Below, one piece after another: positions 1-10,370 of a DNA stretch of 64,000 nucleotides. The notes under the pieces are model-generated. The model was not told where the DNA came from. It did no database searches and saw only the letters and a program-made list of their open reading frames with translations. The stretch covers positions 14,621,501-14,685,500 of the forward strand of contig OW203992.1 of NCBI GenBank assembly GCA_934047225.1, read 5' to 3'. The position numbers and the translations under genes were made by a program. Positions within the stretch are counted from its first letter, which is position 1; each line of letters begins with the position of its first letter. Origin of the DNA: Ypsolopha sequella (Eukaryota; Arthropoda; Insecta; Lepidoptera; Ypsolophidae).

Positions 1-658
1 GTAACAATTCATTCGGGCCTAGGTTGTGAAAACTTCCTTTAGTTTGTATTTGGGTCGCAAAAAGGTTAATGCTTTTCTATCTAGGCATATTAAGTACTTG
101 AGAATGATTATTAAGTTCTAAAACTACTTGTTTATCATAACAACCTTTAAGCGGTGACAAGAGTTTAAATTAACGTTATTTTGACTTGTGTATCACGACC
201 TTAAAGTCCTAGGATCTTATAGTTGTTGTAGACTCTTGATTAGGTTCTGGAGAGGCTAGGATTATGCTTAAGTGAGATCTAAAGGTTAAATTTTTAACTT
301 TGATATAACCACAAAGCTATGGAATGTTGAAATTACTTAGAAGTTATTTCTAAAACCTATCTAAAGCCTTTAGGCTGTATAAAAGTTGTCTCGGCAAACA
401 AATTAGGACTGCATGGTGAAAAAACCAAGACCAAAAGGCTATAGTTCAGAGCTGAAGGCAAGAATATTTCCTACAAGAATATTTGAAAGCTTTAGAGGCA
501 TTCTCAAATATTATCAGTTGTCTCCGCGAATTCAAATTACGATGTCTTGCAAATTGAACCAACACAGGGTGATTTCAAAAAAACGGAGTGGAAATTTTAA
601 ACGGAAAGTGCGGAAAATTTCCTACGAATAATGAATACAGCGGTTAGTATATATTATT
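1..658. other. No recognisable feature
   Basis: AT-rich sequence. The only open frame of note (413-631, 72 residues, very basic) has no family resemblance and no start context that I can support. I see no repeat shared with the rest of the window. Confidence 0.5.
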
Positions 659-1288
659 AGGGTTCCGTACCTCTAAAGGAAAAAAACTGGTCAAGTGCGA
701 GTCAGACGCGCATACCTAGGGCTCCATATTATGGATGAAAATTTTAATTTTGTAATTTTTATCAACCGCTTTAATTGTCCTGTAATCTTTACGTAAACAC
801 ATATTACCATGATTGTTTTCATATTTTTCAGTCTACAAGTTTTGGAGATAAGGGGGGGGGGACATACAATTTTTTATTATTTTTCAAGGATTTCTCGAAA
901 TAGATGCAAATAGCCAAACTATAAATGTTTACAATAAACTTTTTAATACCTACAATTCGATACCCATAATGTATTTTTATAATTTTTTTTTTTTATTATA
1001 ATTCTTTTTTTATATTTTTCGCTTTTGCTCAATTTTTTTTACCGCTATAGTTTTCCTGTAATTAGCCAGTTATGATCTATAATTGTTATTTTTTTCATAT
1101 TTTTCGGTCCACCGGTTTCGGAGATAAAGGGGGGGGACATACATATTTTTGTGTTTTTTTAAAGATTTTTTGAAACTATTGAGAATAAATATAATAAAAA
1201 CATATGTTTTTACAATCAAATTTTCAATATCTTCAATTTGATATCCATATTGTATTTTATAAAATATTTTTTTTATGTATTATACTTA

Positions 1289-2644
1289 CCTGTATATATA
1301 AAATTCAAAGTCCTGACTGACTGACTGACTGATATATCAACGCACAGCCTTAACCGCTAGTCCTATAGACTTGAAATTTTGCACAAAGATACCTTATATA
1401 GTGTTAGCATCCAATAAGAAAAGATTTTTCAAAATTCACCCCCTAAGGGGGTGAAACGGGTGTCCAAAGTTTGTATGGGAAAACAAGATTAGTTAGATTA
1501 TTTTATTCGAGACTTCACAGGAGTACTTCTATCTATAAATGAGTAAACATGTATTTCAGGTTTTTTCCGAATTCAATCCCTAAAAGGGGGAAATGGGGTG
1601 ACAAATTCTGAAAATCAACATGGGTATCGTTTGTATGGTTTATCGGGTCGCTGATTAAGAATACAACAACGATTTCTAAATGCAATGTAGTGGACGTGAA
1701 ATACCATCATCCCCTCTTGGGGTGCGATGGGGTTGAAATGTTGAAATGTGTAAATATCAATATGGGTGTCATTTTTATGATTGAAATTTAATATAGCGGA
1801 CATAAAAATTCTTGAAAGTATGTGTGATAGAGCAATCGGCTGTAACAGACGGACAGACAGACAGCCACAGAAGTGATCCTTTTAGATTTCCATTTTTTCC
1901 TTTTGAGGTATCTATCTATCTATATATCCAAAATATATCCATCTATCTATCTGTTTATCTATCTATCTATATCCAAGCAACATATCTTGGGAACGGAAGG
2001 TGGTACATCCCTAGGGGTTGGACCATGGGGTGCCAAAAAAAGTTTTTTTTTTGTCAAAACTTTGACAGCTTGCATCTCCCAAACGGCTGGAGCTAGACCC
2101 ATGTTGATGGATGTCTAGGAAAAGGTCTTGATGAGATCTACCTGCCGATAAAGTCAAAACTTTACAGGCCCGTATCTCCTAAACGGCTGATGCTAAAACC
2201 ATGTTCATGGTATTCCAAAAAAAGTTCTCGGCGAGATCTAGATGACGGTAAAAAAATTGCTATAATTTTGATCGGCCATATCTCCCGAATGGCTAATTTT
2301 AAGGAGTTTGGGTTTCAATTATAGTGATCGGTCAAGCTGGAGCTACATGACCAAAAAAAAATTTAATTTGACCGGTTTTGACAATTTTTGAACAGGTCTA
2401 AAGAAGTATTCTGATTTGCATGAAACTCGGTATCAAGGGGCATTTAGGGTCGCCGATTACGCTGCCGTATTCAAATTTGACATTTTTTGACAACTGATAG
2501 GGATTTTGACACTTTTTCGGAAAAACTTTGATCGGTGAGTCCCTGTATTCCCAGAGGGAGTGAGAGTACTTAAAATGTTTGTTTCTGAAAAAAAGTTATT
2601 TGTTTCCTTTAGGCCACGCGGGCGAAGCCGCGGGCAGAAGCTAG
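1289..2644 (+). mobile_element. Helitron-like non-autonomous element
   Basis: The 3' end has a short GC-rich hairpin (GCGGGCGAAGCCGC) followed by GGGCAGAAGCTAG and then a T, the CTAG|T ending expected of Helitrons. The 5' part reads TGTATATATAAAATTC, then a CTGA microsatellite (about 1314-1331) and ATATATCAACGCACAGCC. The body is non-coding and contains a CTAT microsatellite and blocks of the form TGACAGC..ATCTCCCAAACGGCTG. There is no target duplication, as expected for Helitrons. The exact 5' boundary is uncertain by about 10 bp. Confidence 0.65.
1906..1972 (+). repeat. CTAT/ATCT microsatellite
   Basis: An interrupted tetranucleotide run of CTAT units inside the Helitron. It explains the repetitive SIYLSIYIS-like open frames here, which are not genes. 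Confidence 0.9.
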
Positions 2645-3076
2645 TTTTTTTATATTTTTCCCTGTAATTGACCAGATTTCATATTTTTTGGTCTACCAGA
2701 TTCGGAGATAAGGGGGGGAACATACATATTTTTGTGGTTTTTTCAAAATTTCTCGAAACTTGTGGGAGTAAATTTAGTAAAAGTATATATTTTTACAATT
2801 AGCTTTTTATTATCTACAATTTGATACCCATATTATATTTTAGGATCATATTATTTTTTTCTTTCTTTTGTTTTTGAAATATTTTGAAAAATTTCAAATT
2901 TTTCAATTTTATTACACTCTGATATGTGGGCAAATTAATTATTTATATGCCAAATTTCATGTCTTTATCTTGAACGGTGCTAAAGTTATGAGGCTGTGAC
3001 ATACGGACGGACGGACGGACGGACAACGGAGTCTCACCATAAAGGTTTCTTTTGTACCTTTTAGGTACGGAACCCT

Positions 3077-3446
3077 AAAAACAGAACCCTTATAGGATCA
3101 CTTTGTTGTCCGTCTATCTGCCCGCCTGTCCGTCTATCTGTCCGGACCCTTTATCTCAAGAACGCGTGAAGTTATCAAATTGAAATTAAAACCATATAAT
3201 CAAGTCTACTGTTACTTGAAGTTGCGAAAAAAAATAATTTTTATGTTAACGCAAAAAAAAATACGGCTTTTAATGCCACTAAAATCGTATATTTCGACAT
3301 TCTCAAGAGAATCAAAATGTATAGGGTACTTTCCGTTGACCTAGAACTATGAAAGGCAAGTATTATCTTATACTACGAATACAGGAAAATATCTAAAAAC
3401 TATACATTTGTAATTTAATCATAAAAAAAGTCTGAATTATTTATAA
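3077..3446 (+). repeat. Dispersed repeat fragment (family B), left part
   Basis: Directly after family A the sequence continues with ACAGAACCCTTATAGGATCA and a run of GTCCGTCTATCTGCCCGCC-like pyrimidine units, then ATCTCAAGAACGCGTGAAG. I recall this arrangement from a common lepidopteran repeat ending in TACGGAACCCT. Its other end is probably at 4186-4238, beyond the reverse-oriented Helitron. Confidence 0.5.
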
Positions 3447-4184
3447 CTAGCTGTTGCCCGCGTCTTCGTCCGCGTGAATTTAGTATGTAATGCGTTTCAT
3501 ATTTTACAATGAAAGCTTCAACATCCCGCTAAATCCTGTTATGCGTACGGTTTTCTTTAAAAAAAAAACCTCTTATACGTGTCTTATTTTTCTCAATATG
3601 ATTTATGCGAAGTTGTAAGTAAGTGTATATATGTATATAAGTTATACATAATATATAAGTTTATATATGCCCAGGGATTGTGATTTTCCATATCAAAGTT
3701 TTAACCCATTTCATCCCCATTAGGGGATGGATAATTTTGAAAACTTTCCTACATGTATCTCATTATACGTTTTAAGGAAGGAATATTTAAGCAAAGTTTT
3801 AAGTAGATACACTCAAGGGATGCAATTTTCGATATATAACTTAACACGCTATTTTACCCCCTCGGGGATGAGTTTTGTAAAACCCTCTTACAGGTTTCTC
3901 ATAATTTATTAAAAAGAGTATTTATGCGAAGTATGTTGACTCTTCAGTATAAGTTGATACTCCCACGGATTATGATTTTCCAAACAAGTTTCTACCCCAT
4001 TTCATTATGAATTGATTCTCAAAAAATTTTCAAAAAATCCTTTCTTAGCGGATGTTTACGCAATAAAAGGAACCTACGGTGCAAATTTCATGTTCCTAGG
4101 TTTAGCTGTTTGGTCTCGGCGTTGATAAATCAGTCAGTCAATCAGTCAGTCAGTCAGTCAGTCAGGGTATTCTTTTATATACAA
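3447..4184 (-). mobile_element. Helitron-like non-autonomous element, reverse orientation
   Basis: On the minus strand the element starts near TGTATATAAAAGAATA (about 4184), has a CTGA microsatellite (4131-4166) and a GACCAAACAGCT segment, and ends in GACGCGGGCAACAGCTAG|T at 3447. Organisation and both ends match the element at 1289-2644, so it is the same broad family in the opposite orientation. Internal blocks such as CCCCATTAGGGGATGG (3716) and ACCCCCTCGGGGATG (3856) are typical of lepidopteran members (from memory). Confidence 0.65.
4131..4166 (+). repeat. TCAG microsatellite
   Basis: Nine near-perfect TCAG units form the 5' microsatellite of the minus-strand Helitron. Confidence 0.9.
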
Positions 4185-4185
4185 A

Positions 4186-4238
4186 TTTGTACGGAACCCT
4201 CGACGGGCGAGTCCAACTCGCACTTGTCCGTTTTTTTC
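4186..4238 (-). repeat. Family B end fragment
   Basis: TGTACGGAACCCTCGACGGG is followed by GAGTCCAACTCGCACTTGTC and a T run, the reverse complement of the usual AAAAACGGACAAGTGCGAGT...GGGTTCCGTAC terminus. With 3077-3446 it probably flanked the Helitron insertion. Confidence 0.5.
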
Positions 4239-5518
4239 AAGATAGGTAGTCTGGTCACTGTTAAGGACTACTTAAGGCTAAATTTAAATGTATTCAGTAG
4301 TAAAGGTAAAACATAAGTTAGACAAGTACCTATCGACTAAACATAATTGAAAAAAGAAATAGTAACTTATTTGCACTCAAGGAGCAGCCTGTAGCTGCTT
4401 GATATCACTTGTGATGAACACTTGAACACTTGATTTTGCTTAATGGTTGTGGTCGCGACTGGCGAGTATTGAATTACTCCTGGCGATAACCTGAAAGCTG
4501 TGAAAACAGCCTTTTGGTTTTATATAGCTCCGCGAAATTACCTTTAGCTCTTACTTTGGCAAAAATTAAGAGTTATGAGCTGTTATAGTTCTGAAAAGGT
4601 TAACTTGAATGCTTTCTAGTAATTTCCTAACGTCAGCCATATTTATTCACTAAAATAAAAAAAAAACGAACTGAAAATAACATTTTAATACAACGAAGCA
4701 AAATTAAATAACATGTTCTATACAATTTTAAATATACGTTTTTATATATGAGTATAACTTTTATTTCTAAAGCGACAAACCATCAAACACCTTATTTTTT
4801 CATTCTTTTTTATTTATAATGTCCTGAAAATTTGCAATTACGAAAGGCCCGTCTCGCATATAGCACTAGTATCCTAAAGTTTCACGATAATGTACCAATC
4901 GCACTATGTTTTGCATTTTATCTGACTTTAACATGCTACTAACTATTTTTTAAGAATACAACACTTACATATCTAGCCATTTTGAAACTTGGTATAATGA
5001 CAGGGAATGGCGCCATTATAAATAAGTATTTTAAACCCACCATTAGTGTTTCTGCGTACAAACAATCTTATACAGAAACATTTTAAAACCCGAAAGTCCT
5101 GGAAAAGCGTTATTCATTTCTATCAAAAAGGTTTTAAGTTGTCATAGAGTTACATCCAAGACTAATGTAGAACCTATTAGTTGTATTGTATGGTTATATT
5201 AACGTTAAATTAAGGTTGTGAAGGTTATATTTGGGTTTTGAGTAAGTAGTTAGAAAGGTTATAGATAAGAGCTACAGGTTTTGCTGTAGCTCTCAGAAAG
5301 GTTCTACAACGTGGGCCCTTTTTGCACTCAGGAGGTTAATATAACGTTAATATAAAGTAATTGAGACTACAAAGACTTATGAGCAGATTTCCATACAAAG
5401 GTATTAGAACCTTTTCAGTACCTTTCTAAAACCTTAAAAGTTACTTGGGTGATCTGATCAATAAGAAAACAGTTACTCACAAAAACCTATAAGGATCATT
5501 TAGAACTATAAAAAAGTT
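4239..5518. other. Unannotated AT-rich stretch
   Basis: I see no gene, no clear terminal inverted repeat and no copy of a repeat found elsewhere in the window. A short direct motif, GAAAGGTT/AGGTTCTA, recurs around 5160-5310 without clear periodicity. Confidence 0.4.
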
Positions 5519-5910
5519 TTCAATGCATGTGCTCGTAAAGGCTCACTTTTTATGCATCAAAACCGAACAGAAAGTCGATTATTTTGCCCTAGGGCTTTAT
5601 TATTATTATTTTTTCAAATTTATTTACAATGGTTGGCTAACCTGCAGCCTTTCCTGTGTACCATAAATGTCATACTTTTTTTTCCACTGTTTAACGGCTC
5701 TGGATACAGTCCTTTTCAGCCTATTATAATTTAAAGTTCACAAAATTATATTTGTTTCATTTCCTCACACTATGCATTGAAAAACGTAGTATGATACACG
5801 GGCGTAAGAGCAATAAATTACTCGGTTACGTTTAAAACACTCGCTACGCTCGTGTTTTAAATCGTCCTCGTAATTTATTCCTTTGCGCCCTTGTAGCATA
5901 AACTACTATT
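5519..5910 (+). repeat. 390 bp dispersed repeat, copy A
   Basis: The repeat starts TCAATGCATGTGCTCGTAAA and ends GTAGCATAAACTACTATT. Two further copies lie at 21853-22205 and 62275-62665 in the same orientation with high identity, which proves it is a repeat. Near the 3' side it carries a hairpin centred on CACTCGCTACGCTCGTG (about 5838-5862). It is non-coding. The class is unknown; an AAATGAAATGAAA run before copy B suggests a retrotransposon tail, but this is weak. Confidence 0.75.
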
Positions 5911-5935
5911 ATGGTTGAGCGTAAACGCTTATTGT

Positions 5936-7717
5936 AGCTAGATTTGTCTTGCCTTGGGGGTCGCCGTTTGGTATCGGATGAATTCACTTAGCAGATATGT
6001 ATAATGGGTCAATCTTAGCAGATTTAGCCCGGTAGCCGTCCACCCCCCCATTGTGGGTGGGGGGGATATGCACTCAAAGTCTTACGTCGCCGCGCTTCAG
6101 ACAAAAATTCATATCGCCTTCAATTTACCTACTATCTCGAGTATGGTATCATTTTCGGCTAAACATAAAACGAGGAATTCATTTTTCAAACATTTTGAGT
6201 ACAGTTTCATACAAAAATCATAAGATATTGTCGAAAGTATGTTAGTTGGTCTGCTATTTTTTTTATTCAAAATTCCATATCCTTAAAAATAACAAGATTT
6301 TTTAATAAAAAAAAAATACTTTCTTAAAGTATATTTAATCAGCTTTAAATAAATATATACATTTTATGTACTTACTATAGAACATCTACTTGAAAAAAAA
6401 TCGAACATGGTTTGCGACGGCTGCGAAATATTTTTTCGATCCGCCTGTTCCACGCAAGCTAAGTTGTATGTATATTTTTATCAATGTTAATGGTTAATGC
6501 CTGTATGCTTTAGACAGCATTATTTAATTTAAATATAAAAAATAATTTAAACTGTGAATATTTTGGTTTAAAAGTGAGTTTCAAAGATAAGTTGGTTTTT
6601 AATACAGAATATATAGAATACAAATTTAACTTTATCATTGGCCTTTGTTTATGGTCTGAAGACCAAGGGTGCAATTGTATAAAAAAAATCGTACTCATTT
6701 GACAGCTAAAAACGTATGATTTCAATTAGCCAGTTTGACAATTAAAATCGTACGTTTCTTACACAGAATTCCAGGGCAGATCTCAGGACAACCAGGTAGC
6801 AAATCCCCGCATAAAGTTCAAAGCTCAAAGTATGCATGTGTAAAGCACTGCGAGGTTGTCTTCCGTATGGATTTTTATGTCAATGTATATTTATTATAGT
6901 TTTTCATATTCGTTGCTAGAACCACAATTTCCACCACAGTGGCATAGTTCGGTGCATTTTTTTTTATAATTGTATCTAGCACCACACCGTGATATGCACT
7001 TGCACCGAATTAATTCTAGACAAGTGGTATCAGCTACGGGTGCCGTGGTCCACGTTGGTATCCAGTCGTCATTGAAGTCTGTTTCCCATCCCCAATCCGC
7101 TGGACAGGGAAGATTTTGAATTGACACCATGGATTGGCCCCATACGTGCACACCCTCGTAAACAGCTCTTAGGAGATGCTGTCGAAAACTGGCTTCGGCT
7201 AGTGGAATATTCTCTAGCTGTCGGTCTTTTTTAGAGAATAGTTATCTTCTACATTCCTTCAACGCTGTGCACTGACAGGATCTGAAATGTAAATTAGGTA
7301 AGCAACTGTGGAGTTAAAAAAAATGATTTCTAGACAGAATAATTTCTAACCACGCAGGTTTCGTTTAATTTATACTTACTTATCATACATCGTTACGGTA
7401 AATTTTTGAATAATTGTATTCGCGTTTACAACGTCTTCATCAGCTAGCATATTGAACCCGCTAGTTGTTGATGGAAAAGCATTCCATGCTTCTTACGCAG
7501 TTTTTTTTCTTCTTCCACTAAACGCCGAAACTGTGTCACATCCAGTTAACGCATGAAATACCGGCAACGCTCTTGCTTTTTCAGGGCCAAAAATAAAATA
7601 AGATCAAGCTTTTTAAGTTAGTTAATTAAATCAACGTAAGAAGAAACATTCATGTAATTTAAATTATAACCTAAAAAGGCTGCAATCTTGTCACATGATA
7701 AAAACTGATGGTTTTTT
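5936..7717 (-). mobile_element. Left arm of a large head-to-head inverted transposon duplication
   Basis: This arm is the reverse complement of 8122-10270 over nearly its whole length. Matching landmarks are GATATGCACTCAAAGTCTTA (6065) against its complement at about 10106, TTTTTTCGATCCGC (6431) against about 9747, and CCAATCCATGG (about 7128) against 8512. The gene in this arm reads on the minus strand, so its 3' untranslated part (about 6010-6893) faces outward. The outer boundary is abrupt, abutting the 390 bp repeat at about 5911-5935. Confidence 0.8.
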
Positions 7718-7980
7718 CCTGTGCCGATATTGATCCACAATTCAAGGCTGTTGTTGCTGTGGTAGAGCTTGGAAACACATGATACTGCCAGGACTACTAC
7801 GTCTGTGTCAACTGTACGGATCATGATCCGACTAAATCCGTGAGCTACAGCGTCAGACACATTCACCATTATCCTCGTGTCCGCCTCTTCATGGTTGCAT
7901 GGGTGTATGTTATCCTTACAACGATCGCTGCTGCTAAGGACATTCATACCATCTTTACATTTAGTTATTTTTCAGCCGGT
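6894..7980 (-). pseudogene. Broken transposon-type gene with HEEADTR region and cysteine-rich C-terminus
   Basis: Read 3'-ward on the minus strand: a segment with NHEEADTRI, TVDTDVVVLA and LELWINIGTGK (7947-7618); then, in another frame, KARALPVFHALTGCDTVSAF (about 7570-7510); then DEDVVNANTIIQKF; then an intron. The last exon (7281-6894) has VHVWGQSM, WGWETDFNDDWIPTWTT and a cysteine array CKCISRCGAR...CTELCHCGGNC, ending NEYEKL-stop. I recall this arrangement from widespread uncharacterised animal proteins of repetitive origin, but cannot name the superfamily. The cysteine array resembles a tesmin/TSO1 CXC motif. It is dead: there is a frame change near 7617, a stop after RKKTA and another after KECRR. 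Confidence 0.65.
7282..7379 (-). other. Intron of the broken transposon gene
   Basis: On the minus strand the donor is AA|GTAAGT (7379) and the acceptor TTTCAG|ATCC (7282), giving 98 bp. Joining the exons restores a lysine codon and leads directly into SCQCTALKEC. The right-hand copy keeps the same acceptor, which supports a genuine spliced intron. Confidence 0.7.
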
Positions 7981-8121
7981 ACCTCCATAGTGTGACAGGC
8001 TAAGGACAGCATACGGAACAGTTCTTTTTTGTTCTCATTCTCACAGAGAAAATTGGCTTATCCTTTTGGTATTTTTGTGTTTGGGCATACTCGTATGCGT
8101 AAGCCAATACCTCGCTTATAT
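7718..8121. other. Unique spacer between the inverted arms
   Basis: About 400 bp without a counterpart in the other arm. The left part (7718-7980) still belongs to the minus-strand gene (HEEADTR segment). The right part, about 7980-8121, is a short stretch I cannot assign. Confidence 0.6.
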
Positions 8122-8764
8122 GAAAAACCACCAGTTTTTATCATGTGACAAAATTGCAGCCTCTTTAGGTTTTAATTTAAATTACCTTAATGTTTCTTCT
8201 TACCTTCATTTAATAAACTAACTTAAAAAGCTTGATCTTATTTTATTAAAGGCCCTGAAAAAGCAAGAGCGCTGCCGGTATTTAATGCGTTAACTGGATG
8301 TGAAATTATTCTGTCTAGAAAACTTGTTTTTTTAACTCCACAGTTGCTTACCTAATTTACATTTCAGATCCTGCCAGTGCACATCGTTGAACGAATGTAG
8401 AAGAGAACTAATCTCTAAAAAAGACCGACAGCTAGAGAATATTTCACCAACGGAAGCCAGTTTTCGACAGCATCTCCTAAGAGCTGTTTACCAGGGTGTG
8501 CACGTATGGGGCCAATCCATGGTGCCAATTCAAAATCTTCCTAGTCCAGTGGATTGGGGATGGGAAACAGACTTCAATGACGACTGGATACCAACGTGGA
8601 CCACGGCAACCGTAGCTGCTACCGCTTGTCTAGAACTAATTCAGTGCAAATGCAAATCACGGTGTAGTGCTAGATGCAACTGTATTTTTTTTAAATTAAA
8701 ATGCGCCGAATTATGTCACTGTGGTGGAAATTGTAGTTCTAGCAACGAGTATGAAAAACTGTAA
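8122..8764 (+). pseudogene. Second broken copy of the HEEADTR/CXC transposon gene
   Basis: It begins in the NHQFLSCDKIA part (8126) and continues in a broken frame through KALKKQERCRYLMR. The GCDTVS region and the splice donor are deleted. It resumes at the intron acceptor TTTCAG (8362-8367). The last exon (8368-8764) is uninterrupted: SCQCTSLNECRREL, then VHVWGQSM, WGWETDFNDDWIPTWTT and CKCKSRCSARCNC...LKCAELCHCGGNC, ending NEYEKL-stop. So the last exon is open while the rest is destroyed, the converse of the left copy. Function unknown; a DNA-binding role for the cysteine array is inference. Confidence 0.65.
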
Positions 8765-8925
8765 TAAAAATACATTGACATAAAAGTCCATACGGAAGAC
8801 AACCTCGCAGCGCTATACACATGCATACTTTAGGCTTTGCTTAGACTTGCTACCTGGTTGTCCTGAGATCTGCCCTGGAATTCTGTGTAAGAAACGTACG
8901 ATTTTTATTGTCAAACTGGCTAATT

Positions 8926-9457
8926 TGCTAAATATGTTGATTAGCATCTTATTTACAAGATCAACAAAATTAAAATAAATATTTAATTTTATTTAAAGCT
9001 ATTTTACAGGTTTTGAAAAATACATTTTCTCTGTACTGAAATCTGTAGTCTCTGCCTGCCCCTCTGGGAGACAGGCGTGAGTATATGTATGTATGTATGT
9101 TTGTTGAAAAAGAAAGGGTCTTATAATTACATTTTCTTGTAGTGAATTTTCTTATTTTTGTAAATTGGTAAATTAGTAAATTTTCTTACGTCACACAGTA
9201 ACAACCTTCGTTTTATCATAAAATTTTGTTAGATCGCATGTGTCGCAACTCGCGGCCTCTGACGTAAGATCAGCGTCACAGTTCTGCGGTGGCATTTTGC
9301 TGAGTCAGAGACCTTTTTGTTGGCTGCGTCTTATAAACTACCTAGTTATATGTATAAGCCTTAAACTGTTTGTTATAGTGTAGCTCTCAAAATAAACGTA
9401 TTTTCTTTGTTTCTTTCTTTCTTTCTAATAGCAACAATTTGATAATAGCTGTTCGTC
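8926..9457. mobile_element. 532 bp insertion with 4 bp target duplication AATT
   Basis: The left arm reads continuously GGCTAATTGAAATC (reverse complement). Here the same site is GGCTAATT[insertion]AATTGAAACC, so the limits are exact. The insert starts TGCTAAATATG and ends CTGTTCGTC. It contains GTCTCTGCCTGCCCC..GGGAGACAGGCGTGA, a lepidopteran repeat phrase (from memory), a GTAT run and an AATAAA followed by a TTTC run. The class is uncertain; a solo LTR or a SINE are possible. Confidence 0.65.
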
Positions 9458-10370
9458 AATTGAAACCGTACGTTTCAGCTGTCAAATGAATACGATATTC
9501 TTACACAATTGCACCCATGGTCTTCAGACCATAAACAAAAGCCAATGATAAAGTTAAATTTGTATTCTATATATTTTGTATTAAAAACCAACCTACCTAT
9601 CTTTGAAACTCACTTTTCAACCAAAATATTTACAGTTTAAATAATTTCTTATATTTAAATTAAATAATGCTATCTGAAGCATAATGACATTAACCATTAA
9701 CATTGATAAAAATATACATACAGCTTAGCTTACGTGGGACAAGCGGATCGAAAAAATATTTCGCAGCCGTCGCAAACCATGTTCGATTTTTTTTCAAGTA
9801 GATGTTCTATAGTAAGTACATAAAGTGTATATATATATATTTAAAGCTGATTAAATATACTTTAAGAAGGTATTTTTTTATTATTAAAAAAACTTGTTGT
9901 TTTTAAGGATATGGAATTTTGAATAAAAAAAATAGCAGACCAACTAACATACTTTCGACAATATCTTGTGATTTTTGTATGAAACTGTACACAAAATGTT
10001 TGAAAAATGAATTCCTCGTTTTATGTTTAGCCGAAAATGATACCATACTCGAGATAGTAGGTAAATTGAAGGCGATATGAATTTTTGTCTGAAGCGCGGC
10101 GACGTAAGACTTTGAGTGCATATCCCCCCCACCCACAATGGGGGGGTGGATGGCTACCGGGCTAAATCAGCTGAGATTAACCCAATATACATCTGTGCCG
10201 AGTGAATCTATCCGATACCGAACGGCGACCCCTCCATACATTGGTTGGCAAGACAAACCTAGCTATTGGCAGACAAGAACTAGCAGGGTGGGGTCAAGCG
10301 GAAGTTGCCGCGAGCTACTGCACACGGAACTGGCTCTTATGGTGGTCAGGCGGGAACCTTGCTAACTGGA

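Larger units (their letters stand above)
770..2850 (+). repeat. Three copies of an internal module of family A
   Basis: A module of roughly 200-270 bp recurs at about 770-960, 1040-1262 and 2655-2840. Each copy carries CCTGTAATT, then GGTCTACC or GGTCCACC, then GGAGATAAGGGGGG followed by ACATACA, then a TCTCGAAA-like stretch, and ends with AATTTGATACCCATA or a variant. The Helitron separates copies 2 and 3. The G-run length differs between copies (7 to 10), so at least one copy probably arose by slippage-prone tandem duplication. Confidence 0.7.
659..3076. mobile_element. Repeat element with GGTACGGAACCC ends (family A), split by a Helitron
   Basis: The left end AGGGTTCCGTACCT (659-672) is the exact reverse complement of AGGTACGGAACCCT (3063-3076). 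Next to the left end is the phrase GGTCAAGTGCGAGTCAGACG, and before the right end a GGAC tetranucleotide run. Both are familiar from a very common lepidopteran non-autonomous repeat (from memory). The body is non-coding. A Helitron-like element sits inside it at about 1289-2644. Other fragments of the family lie at 10371-10705, 20833-20875, 23840-23920, 35235-35650 and 38358-39045. Confidence 0.6.
8122..10270 (+). mobile_element. Right arm of the head-to-head inverted transposon duplication
   Basis: Reverse-complement partner of 5936-7717, with the gene on the plus strand and the 3' part outward. It differs from the left arm by a deletion of about 200 bp near 8303 (GCDTVS region through most of the intron), a 532 bp insertion at 8926-9457, and extra sequence near the outer end. 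Homology fades near GACAAACCTAGCTA (about 10252-10266). Confidence 0.8.

Noticed and set aside
1812..2118. Overlapping frames rich in SIYL
   Set aside because: Translation of a CTAT microsatellite inside a Helitron.
4131..4166. Regular repeat array that might suggest CRISPR
   Set aside because: A simple TCAG tetranucleotide run without spacers.
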